Positions 1 through 8,302 are shown, counted from the stretch's first letter. The stretch is DNA of 64,000 nt from Bacillota bacterium (GCA_021810565.1 JAJZIM010000010.1:1-64000), one strand, 5' to 3'. Notes: a model not told the origin generated them from the letters alone. Made by a program: numbers and translations.

Positions 1-123
1 GGACTGGAATATCCTACGGCGGGGAAGGGGGACGAAAGTTGTGTAGTAGGAGATTGAGTGCCACGGGCCCTTGTGATTACAGGCCTCGTTGGCTCTCAGA
101 CATCACTAAGTCGGAAACTTCCG

Positions 124-1017
124 CTAGCGCGGGTAGGGGGCCATGGAGATGACCAGCCCGAGGGAGCGGACCGCCCCGTGGTAGAGGCCCGCCGAGTAGA
201 CATCCTGGCCCGGCGCCCAGGAGACGTCGGTGTGCAACCCGTCCGGGGCGAGGTCGCAATCGAACACGCCGTGGGTCTTTGGCAGCCGGTGGCGGTCGAG
301 GTAGGAGACGATCCTGCGGGCAAGGTCGGTCCAGGGTTCCATGGGGTCGCCGCCGATGCCGCCGTTCAGGTCGCCTTCCAGGAGGAAGGTCCATTCCCCC
401 TCGTTCCAGACCGCCAGGCAGTTGCCCTGGGGCTGCGGCCCGTAGTACAGGGTGGCCGTGATGCCCGGATGCCCTCCGGGGGACGTCGGCTGCAGCACCA
501 CCAACCGGGTGTCGGGGCACCCGGCGGGTGCGGCAGCGTTGGCCTGGACGGCTTGCAGCGCCGCAGCCCGGCTGAGGTAGGAGCGGCCGCCGAAAGAGCC
601 GTAGATGCTGGCCATGGCGCCGCACGCCCCCGTTCCGATGTGCGGATCGTTCAACGGCAGCGGTTGGGGGCAGTCGAAAAGACTGACCGAATAACGGGTC
701 GGCGAAGCCGAAGCTTGAGCCGAGTTGGGGCCGGCGCCGGAAGGCCAGGCCACCCTGGTCGGGGCCAACAGGGGGACCTGGGTGCGGGGGGAAACCCAGG
801 CCATGGCTTGCCGAACGACGCCGGGCCAGGACGGCGCGGCCTTGGTCGAGCCGGTGGAACCGGAACTCGGCGCTGTCCCGGTCGTCGCGGGCGAGCTGGT
901 GGTGGGCGGGACGGCGGTCTTTACCGCGGCCGGCCGCGAAAAGGGGTCGCAGGCGGTCAAGGCGAAGCAGGCGGCAAGCAGGAGCGGCCACCGGGGCGAG
1001 GGGCGCCAGAGTCGCAA
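124..1017 (-). CDS. Secreted lipoprotein, paralogue of the 5202-6239 lipoprotein
   Basis: Function unknown. I place the start at a TTG (1017) because a GAGGGGGTGG ribosome site lies 5 nt upstream; a longer ATG reading would run through the promoter. The 297-residue product opens with a basic and hydrophobic signal and a lipobox LTAC with lipidated Cys at about residue 23, followed by a Ser/Thr/Pro/Ala linker. The rest resembles the C-terminal part of the lipoprotein at 5202-6239: both share a VPLLAP block, an RLP/PLP block near the end, a WA-G---YS motif and a final M-(A/R)-(P/S)-YP. It is the last gene of a surface glycosidase cluster, so a role at the cell surface is inferred. No enzymatic motif was seen. 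Confidence 0.75.
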   Translation of the reverse strand: MRLWRPSPRWPLLLAACFALTACDPFSRPAAVKTAVPPTTSSPATTGTAPSSGSTGSTKAAPSWPGVVRQAMAWVSPRTQVPLLAPTRVAWPSGAGPNSAQASASPTRYSVSLFDCPQPLPLNDPHIGTGACGAMASIYGSFGGRSYLSRAAALQAVQANAAAPAGCPDTRLVVLQPTSPGGHPGITATLYYGPQPQGNCLAVWNEGEWTFLLEGDLNGGIGGDPMEPWTDLARRIVSYLDRHRLPKTHGVFDCDLAPDGLHTDVSWAPGQDVYSAGLYHGAVRSLGLVISMAPYPR

Positions 1018-1063
1018 ATCGGACCACCCCCTCTCGCCAGGCAGGCGAACCTTGTCGAAAGAT

Positions 1064-1091
1064 AGACGCTGGGAAAACGGTTTTTCTTCCC
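1064..1091 (-). promoter_or_regulatory. ECF-sigma-like promoter, copy 1
   Basis: Read on the minus strand this is GGAAGAAAA-N13-CGTCT, with GGAA to CGTC separated by exactly 18 nt. The same element with the same spacing occurs at 4872 and 6323. The CGTC core is typical of ECF-family minus-10 elements. Transcription would start near 1056, giving a leader of about 40 nt before the TTG start. Confidence 0.6.
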
Positions 1092-1148
1092 TGCCCACCT
1101 GGGTGTTCCGGCGGCACCGGGCGCCTTGTCCGCCCCCTGGACCCGGGC

Positions 1149-2306
1149 CTACCCGCCGCCGGGCGGATTGCCATGGTACGCCCGGGCGTAGGCGGCCAGG
1201 CTGCCCAAGGCGGGCAGTACCCGTGCGGGTTCGAAGCAGATGAGCGACCAGCGGTCGCAAAGGACCGCGTGGTTCCCATACTGGTAAGGCTCGACGACCC
1301 AGGCGGTGCCGCCCAGGATGCCGCGGGAGCGCAGCGCGGCCATGGCCTGGAGCACCGCCTCCACCACCGCCTGCTGGTGGGCGGGGGAACCCACGAGCCT
1401 TCGATTGCTTGCTGGGGCGAGACCGTTTTGACCCCCGAACTCCTCCACGAAAACCGGCTTGTTTCCGGATTCGGCCAGCACCGTCTCCAGGTAGCGGCGT
1501 GCATAGGGGAGGTAGGTGGCGGGCCGGGTGGAGGTGGTGTTGGCCGTGGTCAGCAGCCCGTCAGGGTACAAATGTACGGAGACGAAGTCCTCCAGGGGCG
1601 CCACCCGGCTGGTCACCTGCGGTTGGTTGAAAACGCCCTGGCCGTGGTAGCCGCCGGGAGTGTGCCAGCCGCCGATGGTCACGGGGCGGCCGTGCAGGTC
1701 GGCCCGGATCGCCCTAACCAGGGCCGTCAGGGCAGGCAGGTTCGCGCTGTCCACCAGCGGCTCGTTGCCCACGTCCACGGCCGCCAGGGAGACCGGCAGA
1801 TGGCCGCCCTCCTGGCGGCGTATATCGGCCAGCATGGCCTCCTCGTCCGCGATGTACACCGAGGGGCGCCGGATCAGGCCGTGGGAGGAGACGACCCCGC
1901 GGACGAAACGGCCATCGGGGCGCCGCTGCCCGTCGAGGAGCAAGATGGCCTGCACGTGCGCGGCCTTGAGCTCGGCGAAGACGGTGTGCCAGCCGCCTTG
2001 GTGCAAGGCTGCCAGCACCCGCGGCGGCTCCCCGGACGCCAGCAGGCGGACCGTGCGCAAGTGGTCCGCGGCCAAAAGGCGCACCAGGGACTCCCCGGTG
2101 GGCTTGAGGGCGAGGCCCGAAAGCAAGAGCCCGGGCTGGACGACCACCCCGAGGTGGAAGCCGTGCAGAAAGCGGTTCGCGGCGGCAGGGGGGACCACCG
2201 GGGTTGCGGGAACCGCGCCGCAGCTTGTCAAAAGGAACGCCGCCGTCCAGGCCAGAAGGCCGACCCGGGCGGGCCGCAAGCCAGGAGCGGATGCCGGTCG
2301 CACCAA
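1149..2306 (-). CDS. Lipoprotein glycoside hydrolase, clan GH-A TIM barrel
   Basis: Predicted extracellular retaining glycosidase anchored by lipid. AAGGAGAGG precedes a TTG (2306) by 9 nt; the adjacent GTG (2303) is equally possible. The signal ends in LLTSC (Cys about residue 29). The barrel carries the clan GH-A pair: an Asn-Glu in VGNEP (acid/base Glu about residue 182) and a Glu in VFVEEFGG (nucleophile about residue 288), plus an HLYP strand between them. The 385-residue length fits GH5/GH39-like single-domain enzymes; exact family and substrate cannot be told by eye. It sits 93 nt downstream of the DUF6259 glycosidase and is probably co-transcribed with it, as no copy of the cluster promoter lies between. 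Confidence 0.8.
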   Translation of the reverse strand: MVRPASAPGLRPARVGLLAWTAAFLLTSCGAVPATPVVPPAAANRFLHGFHLGVVVQPGLLLSGLALKPTGESLVRLLAADHLRTVRLLASGEPPRVLAALHQGGWHTVFAELKAAHVQAILLLDGQRRPDGRFVRGVVSSHGLIRRPSVYIADEEAMLADIRRQEGGHLPVSLAAVDVGNEPLVDSANLPALTALVRAIRADLHGRPVTIGGWHTPGGYHGQGVFNQPQVTSRVAPLEDFVSVHLYPDGLLTTANTTSTRPATYLPYARRYLETVLAESGNKPVFVEEFGGQNGLAPASNRRLVGSPAHQQAVVEAVLQAMAALRSRGILGGTAWVVEPYQYGNHAVLCDRWSLICFEPARVLPALGSLAAYARAYHGNPPGGG

Positions 2307-2399
2307 AGCACACCGCCTCTCCTTCGGAGGACGTCGCCGGAGTCGGTCCGGGCCGGCGAAGCCCACCGGCCGCGGGGAGCCGTCCAGTCCGGGACCCGC

Positions 2400-4787
2400 T
2401 CAGCGGGCGGCCCCCCTCCGGCGGCGCAACCGTCCGGTGCCGGCCAAGACGGCCAGGAGTGCCGCGAGGATGATCACCGCTCCTACGAGAACGATCTCCT
2501 GGGTGCTGCGTGGTCGGATCGGTGCGCCCCGCGCCACCTCTATCAGCACCGTCCGTCGCGGCGGCACGCTCACCGGGATGGAGGAGGATGCGGCCAGCGG
2601 CGTCCGGGTGCCCGTCGCGCCGACCAGGGTGTAGCGGGGGTTCGAGAAGCCCGTGGCGGGTGGCGCGAGGTAGACCAACTGGGTTTTCCCCGTAATATTC
2701 GAGAGCACAACCGTCATTCCGGCGGCCGAATTCCACGCGCTGGCCAGCACGGCGGGGGTGGTGAGGGAGTAGTTGAAGGGCCGACCGGTTTTCGTCACGA
2801 AGGGCACCTCCAGGGTCACGACGCGGGAGGCGATCAACGGCGGGGACAGCATGGCGCCGTCGGCCAGACGGGCGGCATACCTGGTGTAGATCCCCGGCGC
2901 GCTCGTCGCGTAAGCTTCGGCGGGCCAGGGGGCTTTCCGGTCCTCGTAGGAGGCGACCGAGGGCTCGATGCCCAGCTGCAGGGAGAGGGCGTCCCGGTAG
3001 GCGTTGAAGCTGCGGATATCCGGCAGCGGCGCGTGGGGTCCGAAAGGCTGGCGGGCCAAGGGGATGGCGTAGCGGTGATAGACGTACTCGTACAGGGGGA
3101 GCGGCTGCACGCTGCCCTTGAACCGGGGCGTGGCCGCCGCCTCCTGGAAGGATACCCCGTCCGAGATGTAGAAGCTGGCGTAGGGGAGGAAAAGCTCCGG
3201 CAGGCCCTCCGTGGCGAAAAGGATGTGCGGGTTCACCGCCCGGGCCGCCGACTCGAGGCGTACGAGGAAAGCCGCCATGCTGCGGCTGTAGGCCGCGCCG
3301 GCGAACCCAGGGAGGTGGCCGTGGTTCGAGGCGTAGTCATAAGGCGGATGGAACAAGGCGTCCAACTGGATGACGTCCACGCCGACTTTGGCCAGCTGGG
3401 TGACGTCCTGCACCTCCCGCTGCTCGAAGGCCGGGCAGGTGGACCACACGGCTGCGTGCTGCGGGTAGGCGACCTCCACCGCGCCGTCCGCCGTCCGCAG
3501 GGCGCAGCCGGCCCCCTCGGAACGGTAATCCGGCAGGGTCGTGGTCCAGGTGCCGGCGGACAGGCCGACCATCACCTTGACCCCCAGGCGGTGCAATTCC
3601 CCCACCGTCTGTCGGAAGGTCGCCCACCCTTCGAAGGGAGGAAACACGTCGGGCCCCGCCCACGGCGCGGCGTGTTCCCACCCCATCCAGCGCACCATCA
3701 CCGGTGGTTCGGCGCGGCCCTTGAAGGATCGGATGCTCTCCACCAGCCGGGCGTCCGAATACCGGTGCGTCGGGCCGTAGTCCGTGTAGACGGAGACCAT
3801 GACGGGACCCTTGTTCACCCAGGCCGGGAGATGGGCCCGGGAGGGGAAGGGTCCCGGGGTGGTCCACGGCTGGCTCCGCGCCCAGCGGCGGTACAGGTCG
3901 GCGCCGGCGGTCCATCCTCCCCGGTACACCCCGAGGACCATGGGGTAGCCCGGGATGACGCTTGCTCCGTAGGCGCGGGGCAGCCGGCTGTTCACGAAAA
4001 GCTCCAAGGACCCGCGCCGACGGATCAGGTCGAAGGATTTCGCGTTCCCCCCCGGGTCGTAGGCGGCCAGGTACAAGCCCCCCCGGGCGTCGCCCAAGAG
4101 CGCCAACTGCAGGGGGGTGCCCTGGGCCGGGTAGTACTCCGAGGAGAAGTCGCCGTGGGCCATGATCTCTCGGTAAGGGTGACGAAGCACCGCTCCGTCC
4201 TGGATGGGCATGACCGCGTAGCCGCCCTTTCCCTGCGGCCCGATACCCTCCAGGATCGGGTAGGTTATGGATACCAGGGCGTAGCCCGGGGGCGGGCGCA
4301 CGGCGATGCGCCAGTAGGTGAGCGGCGAGGAGGACCCAAGGGACACCGACGCCCGGACCGTGACGGGAAAGCCGCTGCTCCCGGAGAAGCGCATGGAGAC
4401 CTCCCGGCCGGAGGGGAGGGGAAGGAGCCGGTAGCCGAAAGACAGATTGCGCGCCCGAATGAGCCGGCGCTTCCCGTTCCGGTTTACGAAGGTCAGCCGG
4501 AACAGATCGGGCGGCGCGGCCTGGGTGGCCAGGTAATCGGTCCCGGTGAGGCGGTTGACGAAGGAGTGGATGCCTCCCGAGTGCCGGTCCAGCACCAACT
4601 GCACCTGGTGGTTGCCCAGGACCAGCCCGTTCCCCGGCGAGGGGGGGCCGCCCCCTACCGCCGGCCGTGCGGTTGGGGCCCCGGGGGCCGCAGCGGCGGG
4701 AAAGGCGGCGGGCGCAAAGGACAGCAGCAGGACGGCGGCCACGGTCGGCGATCCCCGGCGGATCTTGCGGTTTCGGGCCGTGATCAT
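2400..4787 (-). CDS. Membrane-anchored glycosidase-like protein, DUF6259 type
   Basis: A 795-residue exported protein that looks like DUF6259 (glycoside-hydrolase-like) proteins. I chose the ATG at 4787 because GAGGGAGG lies 9 nt upstream; another ATG directly abuts the ribosome site. An N-terminal signal segment is followed by an Ala/Pro linker and a beta-rich domain with the TDYLA---DLF pattern common in this family. The middle is barrel-like, with DVIQLDALF and LFATEG segments that could carry catalytic acids. A hydrophobic helix near residues 760-779 is followed by an Arg-rich tail, an anchor without an LPXTG sorting motif. Expected role: polysaccharide breakdown outside the cell with the GH-A lipoprotein. 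The substrate is unknown. Confidence 0.7.
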   Translation of the reverse strand: MITARNRKIRRGSPTVAAVLLLSFAPAAFPAAAAPGAPTARPAVGGGPPSPGNGLVLGNHQVQLVLDRHSGGIHSFVNRLTGTDYLATQAAPPDLFRLTFVNRNGKRRLIRARNLSFGYRLLPLPSGREVSMRFSGSSGFPVTVRASVSLGSSSPLTYWRIAVRPPPGYALVSITYPILEGIGPQGKGGYAVMPIQDGAVLRHPYREIMAHGDFSSEYYPAQGTPLQLALLGDARGGLYLAAYDPGGNAKSFDLIRRRGSLELFVNSRLPRAYGASVIPGYPMVLGVYRGGWTAGADLYRRWARSQPWTTPGPFPSRAHLPAWVNKGPVMVSVYTDYGPTHRYSDARLVESIRSFKGRAEPPVMVRWMGWEHAAPWAGPDVFPPFEGWATFRQTVGELHRLGVKVMVGLSAGTWTTTLPDYRSEGAGCALRTADGAVEVAYPQHAAVWSTCPAFEQREVQDVTQLAKVGVDVIQLDALFHPPYDYASNHGHLPGFAGAAYSRSMAAFLVRLESAARAVNPHILFATEGLPELFLPYASFYISDGVSFQEAAATPRFKGSVQPLPLYEYVYHRYAIPLARQPFGPHAPLPDIRSFNAYRDALSLQLGIEPSVASYEDRKAPWPAEAYATSAPGIYTRYAARLADGAMLSPPLIASRVVTLEVPFVTKTGRPFNYSLTTPAVLASAWNSAAGMTVVLSNITGKTQLVYLAPPATGFSNPRYTLVGATGTRTPLAASSSIPVSVPPRRTVLIEVARGAPIRPRSTQEIVLVGAVIILAALLAVLAGTGRLRRRRGAAR

Positions 4788-4871
4788 CCCGCCCATCCTC
4801 CCTCGCGGCGGCCCGGTCCGGATCGGGGACTCCACAGCCCGGCGAAGGCGGTGCACCCCTGTCTAACGTAA

Positions 4872-4899
4872 AGACGGGGCATGGCGGGGTTTTCTTCCC
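4872..4899 (-). promoter_or_regulatory. ECF-sigma-like promoter, copy 2
   Basis: Minus-strand GGAAGAAAA-N13-CGTCT, matching copies 1 and 3 in both blocks and in spacing. It lies about 85 nt upstream of the DUF6259 start and would drive that gene and the GH-A lipoprotein. Confidence 0.6.
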
Positions 4900-5002
4900 C
4901 TCCCGTGCCTGCGGGCCGCCCCCGCGCCTATTCGCCGCACCGGGGCGCAACCCGGGGCCCACGAAGAAGGCCCGGCTTTGCCGCCAGGCCCCGCGGGTCC
5001 CG

Positions 5003-5183
5003 CTAATGGTGGCGCAGGTGCTCGAAGGCCTCGTAGGACTTTGCGGCCAACTCCTGTTCGTTGGGCTCGTTGGGGAGGAAAGCTTCCGCAGGCGTTCGAC
5101 CACCCGGGGGAACTGCTCGACCATGTATCCGGTCTGGGCCTGATCGTCGGAGCGGCCCAGAGTGAACCGCACCGAATCCTAAA
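5003..5183 (-). pseudogene. Relic of the 3' end of the IscS-like gene
   Basis: On the minus strand this stretch repeats the last 60 or so codons of the intact gene at 6400-7617. It encodes VRFTLGRSDDQAQ and an EQFPRVVERLRKL segment, then loses one base in the CCCTG/CCCC region and continues in the next frame as NEQELAAKSYEAFEHLRHH and a stop. An in-frame TAG lies just upstream of the homologous part, so nothing is expressed from it. It begins about 15 nt beyond the stop of the He_PIG lipoprotein gene. That places lipoprotein and desulfurase tail side by side twice and points to an old segmental duplication of this locus followed by decay. Confidence 0.85.
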
Positions 5184-5201
5184 GGGGAGACGCGGGGCGG
5201 C

Positions 5202-6239
5202 TCACGGGTAGCTCCTCATGGAAGACACGTACTTGAAACCTAAGGTCTCGTTGCCGCAGAACTCGTTGCGCAGGCTGTAGACCGTCCGGCCCACGGCCCA
5301 GGAAAGCTCATTGTGCCGGATGGAACAGTCCCCGAAATCCAAGACATAAGAGGATCCGTAGACTCTCGGCAGCGGGTGCCGGGCCAGGTAGGAGACGTCG
5401 GCCGCCGCCTGCGGGTCGACGGAGCCCGTGTCCACCTCCCAATCCAGGTCGAAGGTCCAGGTTCCCTCCCGCCAGACGACGCTCTGTGGGGTGGGCTGGG
5501 TGCCGGAGACACCGTGTCCCAGGGAAACCCTGGTCCCGCCCGTCCCGCGGATCAGGCCCGCCACCTGGGCCCGCGCGGCGGCCACGCTGGGGAAAAGCTG
5601 GGCCGAAAGATCCAGGTAGTTGTAGGAAACGGCAAGGCTCGGGCTGGGGCCGCAACGGGCCGTGCCTCGGAACACCTCTTTTAGGCCAGTCCCGGGGCAC
5701 ACGCCGATGTGCACCAGGTAGGAGGTGGCACGGGACTGGACCCACACCGAGTAGTATCCCGGGCTCGTGCCCGGCGGGGCCACGGTGCCGCTGGGAGCCA
5801 GGAGCGGCACCCTGGTCCTTCCCTCCAGGTAGCGCATGGCGGCCAGGATGCCCGGGCTGAAGGAAGCAGGAGCCGCCGCCACCCGCAGGGACAAGGTGCG
5901 AAAGACCGTCTTGCCGGCCCGGTCGGTGACGGCCACCGTGAAGGAGAAAACCCCGGCTTGGGCCGGGACGCCGGTGAGGTCGCCGGAGCTGGTGCCGAGG
6001 CTGATGCCGGAGGGCAGGCGGCCCTGGGCCAGCCTCCAACGGTAGGGAGGCGCGCCCCCGGCGGCCTCCAGGGTCCGGGAATACGGCTGTCCCACCGTTG
6101 CCTTGCTCACGTCTTTCGTGATCACTACCAGGGACGGGGTGGCCGCCGCGGGGGGGGTGCGTGAGGCGCAGGCACCAGCCGCCAGCAGGACCATGAGCAG
6201 TCCGGCGGTACGGCACAAGTATACCTTGAGAGGCGCCAC
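5202..6239 (-). CDS. Lipoprotein with a He_PIG (Ig-like) domain
   Basis: A 345-residue surface lipoprotein. The GTG at 6239 is preferred because GAGGGAGGA lies 7 nt upstream and a longer reading would overlap the promoter. The signal peptide ends at AAGAC (lipobox). Residues of roughly 35-115 form a putative Ig-like He_PIG domain with the typical G-P-Y---L-A-GG-PPY-W---G-LP-G and G-L-G-P pattern. The C-terminal half is the same domain as in the 124-1017 lipoprotein (VPLLAP, HPLPRVYG, WAVGRTVYS). The Ig-like domain suggests binding or spacing at the surface; no catalytic residues are evident. It has its own copy of the cluster promoter. Confidence 0.78.
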   Translation of the reverse strand: MAPLKVYLCRTAGLLMVLLAAGACASRTPPAAATPSLVVITKDVSKATVGQPYSRTLEAAGGAPPYRWRLAQGRLPSGISLGTSSGDLTGVPAQAGVFSFTVAVTDRAGKTVFRTLSLRVAAAPASFSPGILAAMRYLEGRTRVPLLAPSGTVAPPGTSPGYYSVWVQSRATSYLVHIGVCPGTGLKEVFRGTARCGPSPSLAVSYNYLDLSAQLFPSVAAARAQVAGLIRGTGGTRVSLGHGVSGTQPTPQSVVWREGTWTFDLDWEVDTGSVDPQAAADVSYLARHPLPRVYGSSYVLDFGDCSIRHNELSWAVGRTVYSLRNEFCGNETLGFKYVSSMRSYP

Positions 6240-6322
6240 GGCGCATTCCTCCCTCGTGAGGCGCGGTCGGGGTCCCCTTCCGGCCGCAGGGTGGCTTGGG
6301 GGTCCCGGCCGTTCTGACAGCA

Positions 6323-6350
6323 AGACGCGGGCAGAGGACGTTTTCTTCCC
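6323..6350 (-). promoter_or_regulatory. ECF-sigma-like promoter, copy 3
   Basis: Minus-strand GGAAGAAAA-N13-CGTCT with the same 18-nt GGAA-to-CGTC spacing as the copies at 1064 and 4872. It lies 84 nt upstream of the GTG start of the He_PIG lipoprotein. No sigma or anti-sigma gene lies in this window, so the controlling factor would be encoded elsewhere. Confidence 0.6.
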
Positions 6351-6399
6351 CCATCGCCCGCCCAGTTTCCGGCCGCTTCGTCGGGAAGCGCCGGGCGCC

Positions 6400-7617
6400 T
6401 CAGTGGTGGTGGAGGTGCTCGAAGGTCTCGTAGGACTCCTCGGCGAACTCCTGCTCGTTGTGCTCGTTCAGGGGGGACATCTCCCGGAGGCGGTGCACCA
6501 CCCGGGGAAACTGCTCGATCACGTGGCCGATCTGGGCCTGGTCGTTGGAGCGGCCCAGGGTGAACTGCACCGAGCCCTGGGCGTCCACGTGGGAGATGCC
6601 CATGGCCAGCAGCACGTGGGAGGGCTCCAGGGTCACGGAGGTGCAGGCCGATCCCGAGGCGGCGGCGATGCCGGCCCGGTTCAGGCCCAAAAGCAGGGCC
6701 TCCCCCTCCACGAACTTCACCCGGATGCTGGCGTTGTTGGGCAGCCGCCCCTCCCGGGGCCCGTTGACGAAGGCGTGGGTGAGCCGGCTCAAAACGCCGT
6801 CCAGCAGGGCGTCCCGCAGGGCGGCCAGCCGCGCCGCCTCGGCGGGCAGTTCCTGCCGGGCGATCTCAGCCGCCCGACCGAAACCAACGATGCCGGCCAA
6901 GTTTTGGGTGCCGGCCCTAAGTCCCCGCTCCTGACCGCCGCCGGCCAGGAGGGGTTGCAGGCGCACCCCCTGGCGCACATAGAGGGCCCCGACTCCCTGC
7001 GGACCGTACAGGTCGTTGGAGGACAGGGTCAAAAGGTCGATCCTGTCCCGCTGCACGTCGATCTCCACCTGGCCCGCGGCGGCCACGGCGTCGGTGTGGA
7101 AGAGGATGCCGCGTTCCCGGCAGATGGCCCCGATCTCGGCCACCCGCTGGATGGCCCCCATCTCGCCGTTGGCGTACATGACGGACACCAGCACCGTGTC
7201 GGGGCGCAGATTATCGCGCAGCGTTTGCGGGTCGATGCGGCCCTCGGCGCCTACCGGCAGGGTGGTGACCTCGAAGCCCTCCTTGGCCAGGGCCTTGACC
7301 GGCGTGGACAGGGAGATGTGCTCAATGGCGGAGATCAGCACGTGGCGTCCCTTGGACGCCAGACGCCGCCCCGCCCCCAGGACGGCCAGGTTGTTGGCCT
7401 CGGTGGCCCCGGAGGTGAAGACGATCTCCTCCGGCTTGGCCGCGCCCACCAGGGCGGCCACCCGGGCCCGGGCCGCCTCCAGATCCGCTTGCGCCGTGTA
7501 GCCGTGGGTGTGCTGGGACATGGGGTTGCCGAAGCGCCCGGCCAGGTAGGGGGCCATGACCTCGGCCACCCGGGGATCCAGCGGCCGCGCCGCGGCGTGA
7601 TCCAGGTAGACTTCCAT
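6400..7617 (-). CDS. IscS/NifS-like protein lacking the PLP lysine
   Basis: Fold-type I cysteine-desulfurase family, 405 residues; ATG at 7617 follows AGGAGG by 8 nt. Conserved parts: LDHAA, TSGATEANN, the EH pair (His about 100), the PLP Asp (about 176) and the active-site Cys in SGSACTS (about 325). The usual S-x-H-K-x-Y-GPKG lysine loop instead reads SSNDLYGPQG, so His and Lys are replaced by Asn201 and Asp202, and the DA-Q-x-x-G glutamine is Ala. A Schiff base with PLP should not form. From memory, Archaeoglobus fulgidus IscS has the same Lys-to-Asp change and lacks desulfurase activity. The C terminus is acidic and ends in HLHHH, a possible metal site. The TusA-like gene lies 13 nt upstream. 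A role in cluster scaffolding or sulfur handling rather than catalysis is inferred. Confidence 0.88.
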   Translation of the reverse strand: MEVYLDHAAARPLDPRVAEVMAPYLAGRFGNPMSQHTHGYTAQADLEAARARVAALVGAAKPEEIVFTSGATEANNLAVLGAGRRLASKGRHVLISAIEHISLSTPVKALAKEGFEVTTLPVGAEGRIDPQTLRDNLRPDTVLVSVMYANGEMGAIQRVAEIGAICRERGILFHTDAVAAAGQVEIDVQRDRIDLLTLSSNDLYGPQGVGALYVRQGVRLQPLLAGGGQERGLRAGTQNLAGIVGFGRAAEIARQELPAEAARLAALRDALLDGVLSRLTHAFVNGPREGRLPNNASIRVKFVEGEALLLGLNRAGIAAASGSACTSVTLEPSHVLLAMGISHVDAQGSVQFTLGRSNDQAQIGHVIEQFPRVVHRLREMSPLNEHNEQEFAEESYETFEHLHHH

Positions 7618-7630
7618 AAGGTGGTCCTCC

Positions 7631-7876
7631 TCAGGTGGCAAGCTTGCGGATGAACACGTGAACCTCGTCCCCGGCCCGGTCCCAGTGGACCACCTCGTGG
7701 CCCGCCCGGCGGGCCCAGTCGGTCAGGTCGTCCAGGGCGGCCGGGTCGTCGGCCAGCACCTCCAGGATCTCGCCCTTGTCCAACTGGTCCATCTCCCGCT
7801 TGGTGTAGGCGATGGGGATGGGGCAGAACATGCCCAGGGTGTCCAACACGTGCTCGGTCTCCACTTTTACCGACAC
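7631..7876 (-). CDS. tusA: TusA/SirA-family sulfur carrier
   Basis: An 81-residue TusA-like protein. GTG at 7876 is chosen because an AAGGGGGG site lies 8 nt upstream. The conserved LDTLG-x-x-CPIP motif places the persulfide-carrying Cys at about residue 18, and the rest follows the small alpha/beta family fold (EILEVLADDP, GHEVV). TusA proteins accept sulfur from IscS and pass it on for tRNA thiolation or sulfur metabolism. Here the neighbouring IscS-like protein lacks the catalytic lysine, so the sulfur source is probably another desulfurase. First gene of a two-gene unit with its own promoter. Confidence 0.85.
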   Translation of the reverse strand: MSVKVETEHVLDTLGMFCPIPIAYTKREMDQLDKGEILEVLADDPAALDDLTDWARRAGHEVVHWDRAGDEVHVFIRKLAT

Positions 7877-7929
7877 TGTACGCGCCCCCCTTCGAAATCT
7901 TACCATTCTAATCGGGATTGCCTGCCCCT

Positions 7930-7958
7930 ACTCTAGCAGAAAGGCCGGGCCGATGCAA
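7930..7958 (-). promoter_or_regulatory. Sigma-A-type promoter for the tusA-iscS-like unit
   Basis: Minus strand TTGCAT-N17-TAGAGT, correct spacing, about 55 nt upstream of the GTG start of the TusA-like gene. Confidence 0.5.
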
Positions 7959-7994
7959 GCCGGCGGCGCGTTTTTTTCGGGGAACCTGCCCATG

Positions 7995-8029
7995 AAGAAA
8001 GGGGGAGGTTCCTCCCGGAGACCTCCCCC
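7995..8029 (-). terminator. Rho-independent terminator of the 67-residue protein gene
   Basis: A perfect 9-bp inverted repeat, GGGGGAGGT with ACCTCCCCC and an 11-nt loop, is followed on the minus strand by TTTCTT. It begins 16 nt past the stop of the gene at 8046-8249. Confidence 0.75.
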
Positions 8030-8045
8030 GATCCGAGCGACGCTC

Positions 8046-8249
8046 TTAATGAGTACGGGATGAAGCAGCCGCCTGGCGGGCGTTGAGCAGGGCGGCCCGC
8101 AGGGCCAGTTCCGCGGCGTCCAGATTGAGCACCGCCGCGTCGACGCCCTCGCCGCTGACCTCCTCGAAGCAGATGGTGTAGTGGCGCCACCGCCGCGCCG
8201 CCGCCCAGAACTGCCGCTGCAGCTCTTCATCCGGCGATGGGGTCTTCAT
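8046..8249 (-). CDS. Small conserved-looking protein of unknown function
   Basis: A 67-residue acidic/helical protein; I do not recognise a family. The ATG at 8249 has GGGAGGTG about 6 nt upstream, a promoter (TTGACC-N17-CATAAT) ends about 54 nt upstream and a strong terminator follows, so it forms a complete monocistronic unit. The sequence contains an aromatic WAAARRWRHYTICFEE segment and an Ala/Leu-rich helix. No membrane segment or metal motif is visible. Confidence 0.6.
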   Translation of the reverse strand: MKTPSPDEELQRQFWAAARRWRHYTICFEEVSGEGVDAAVLNLDAAELALRAALLNARQAAASSRTH

Positions 8250-8302
8250 CCGGTTCACCTCCCGGGGGGACGGATGGCAACCCTCCATCCAATTTTACTG
8301 CC

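Noticed and set aside
1173-4871. Very long plus-strand open frame of more than 1200 codons
   Set aside because: It runs antisense through three minus-strand genes with signal peptides and domain motifs, is Arg/Gly/Pro-rich and has no recognisable domain or ribosome site; it is a by-product of high GC.
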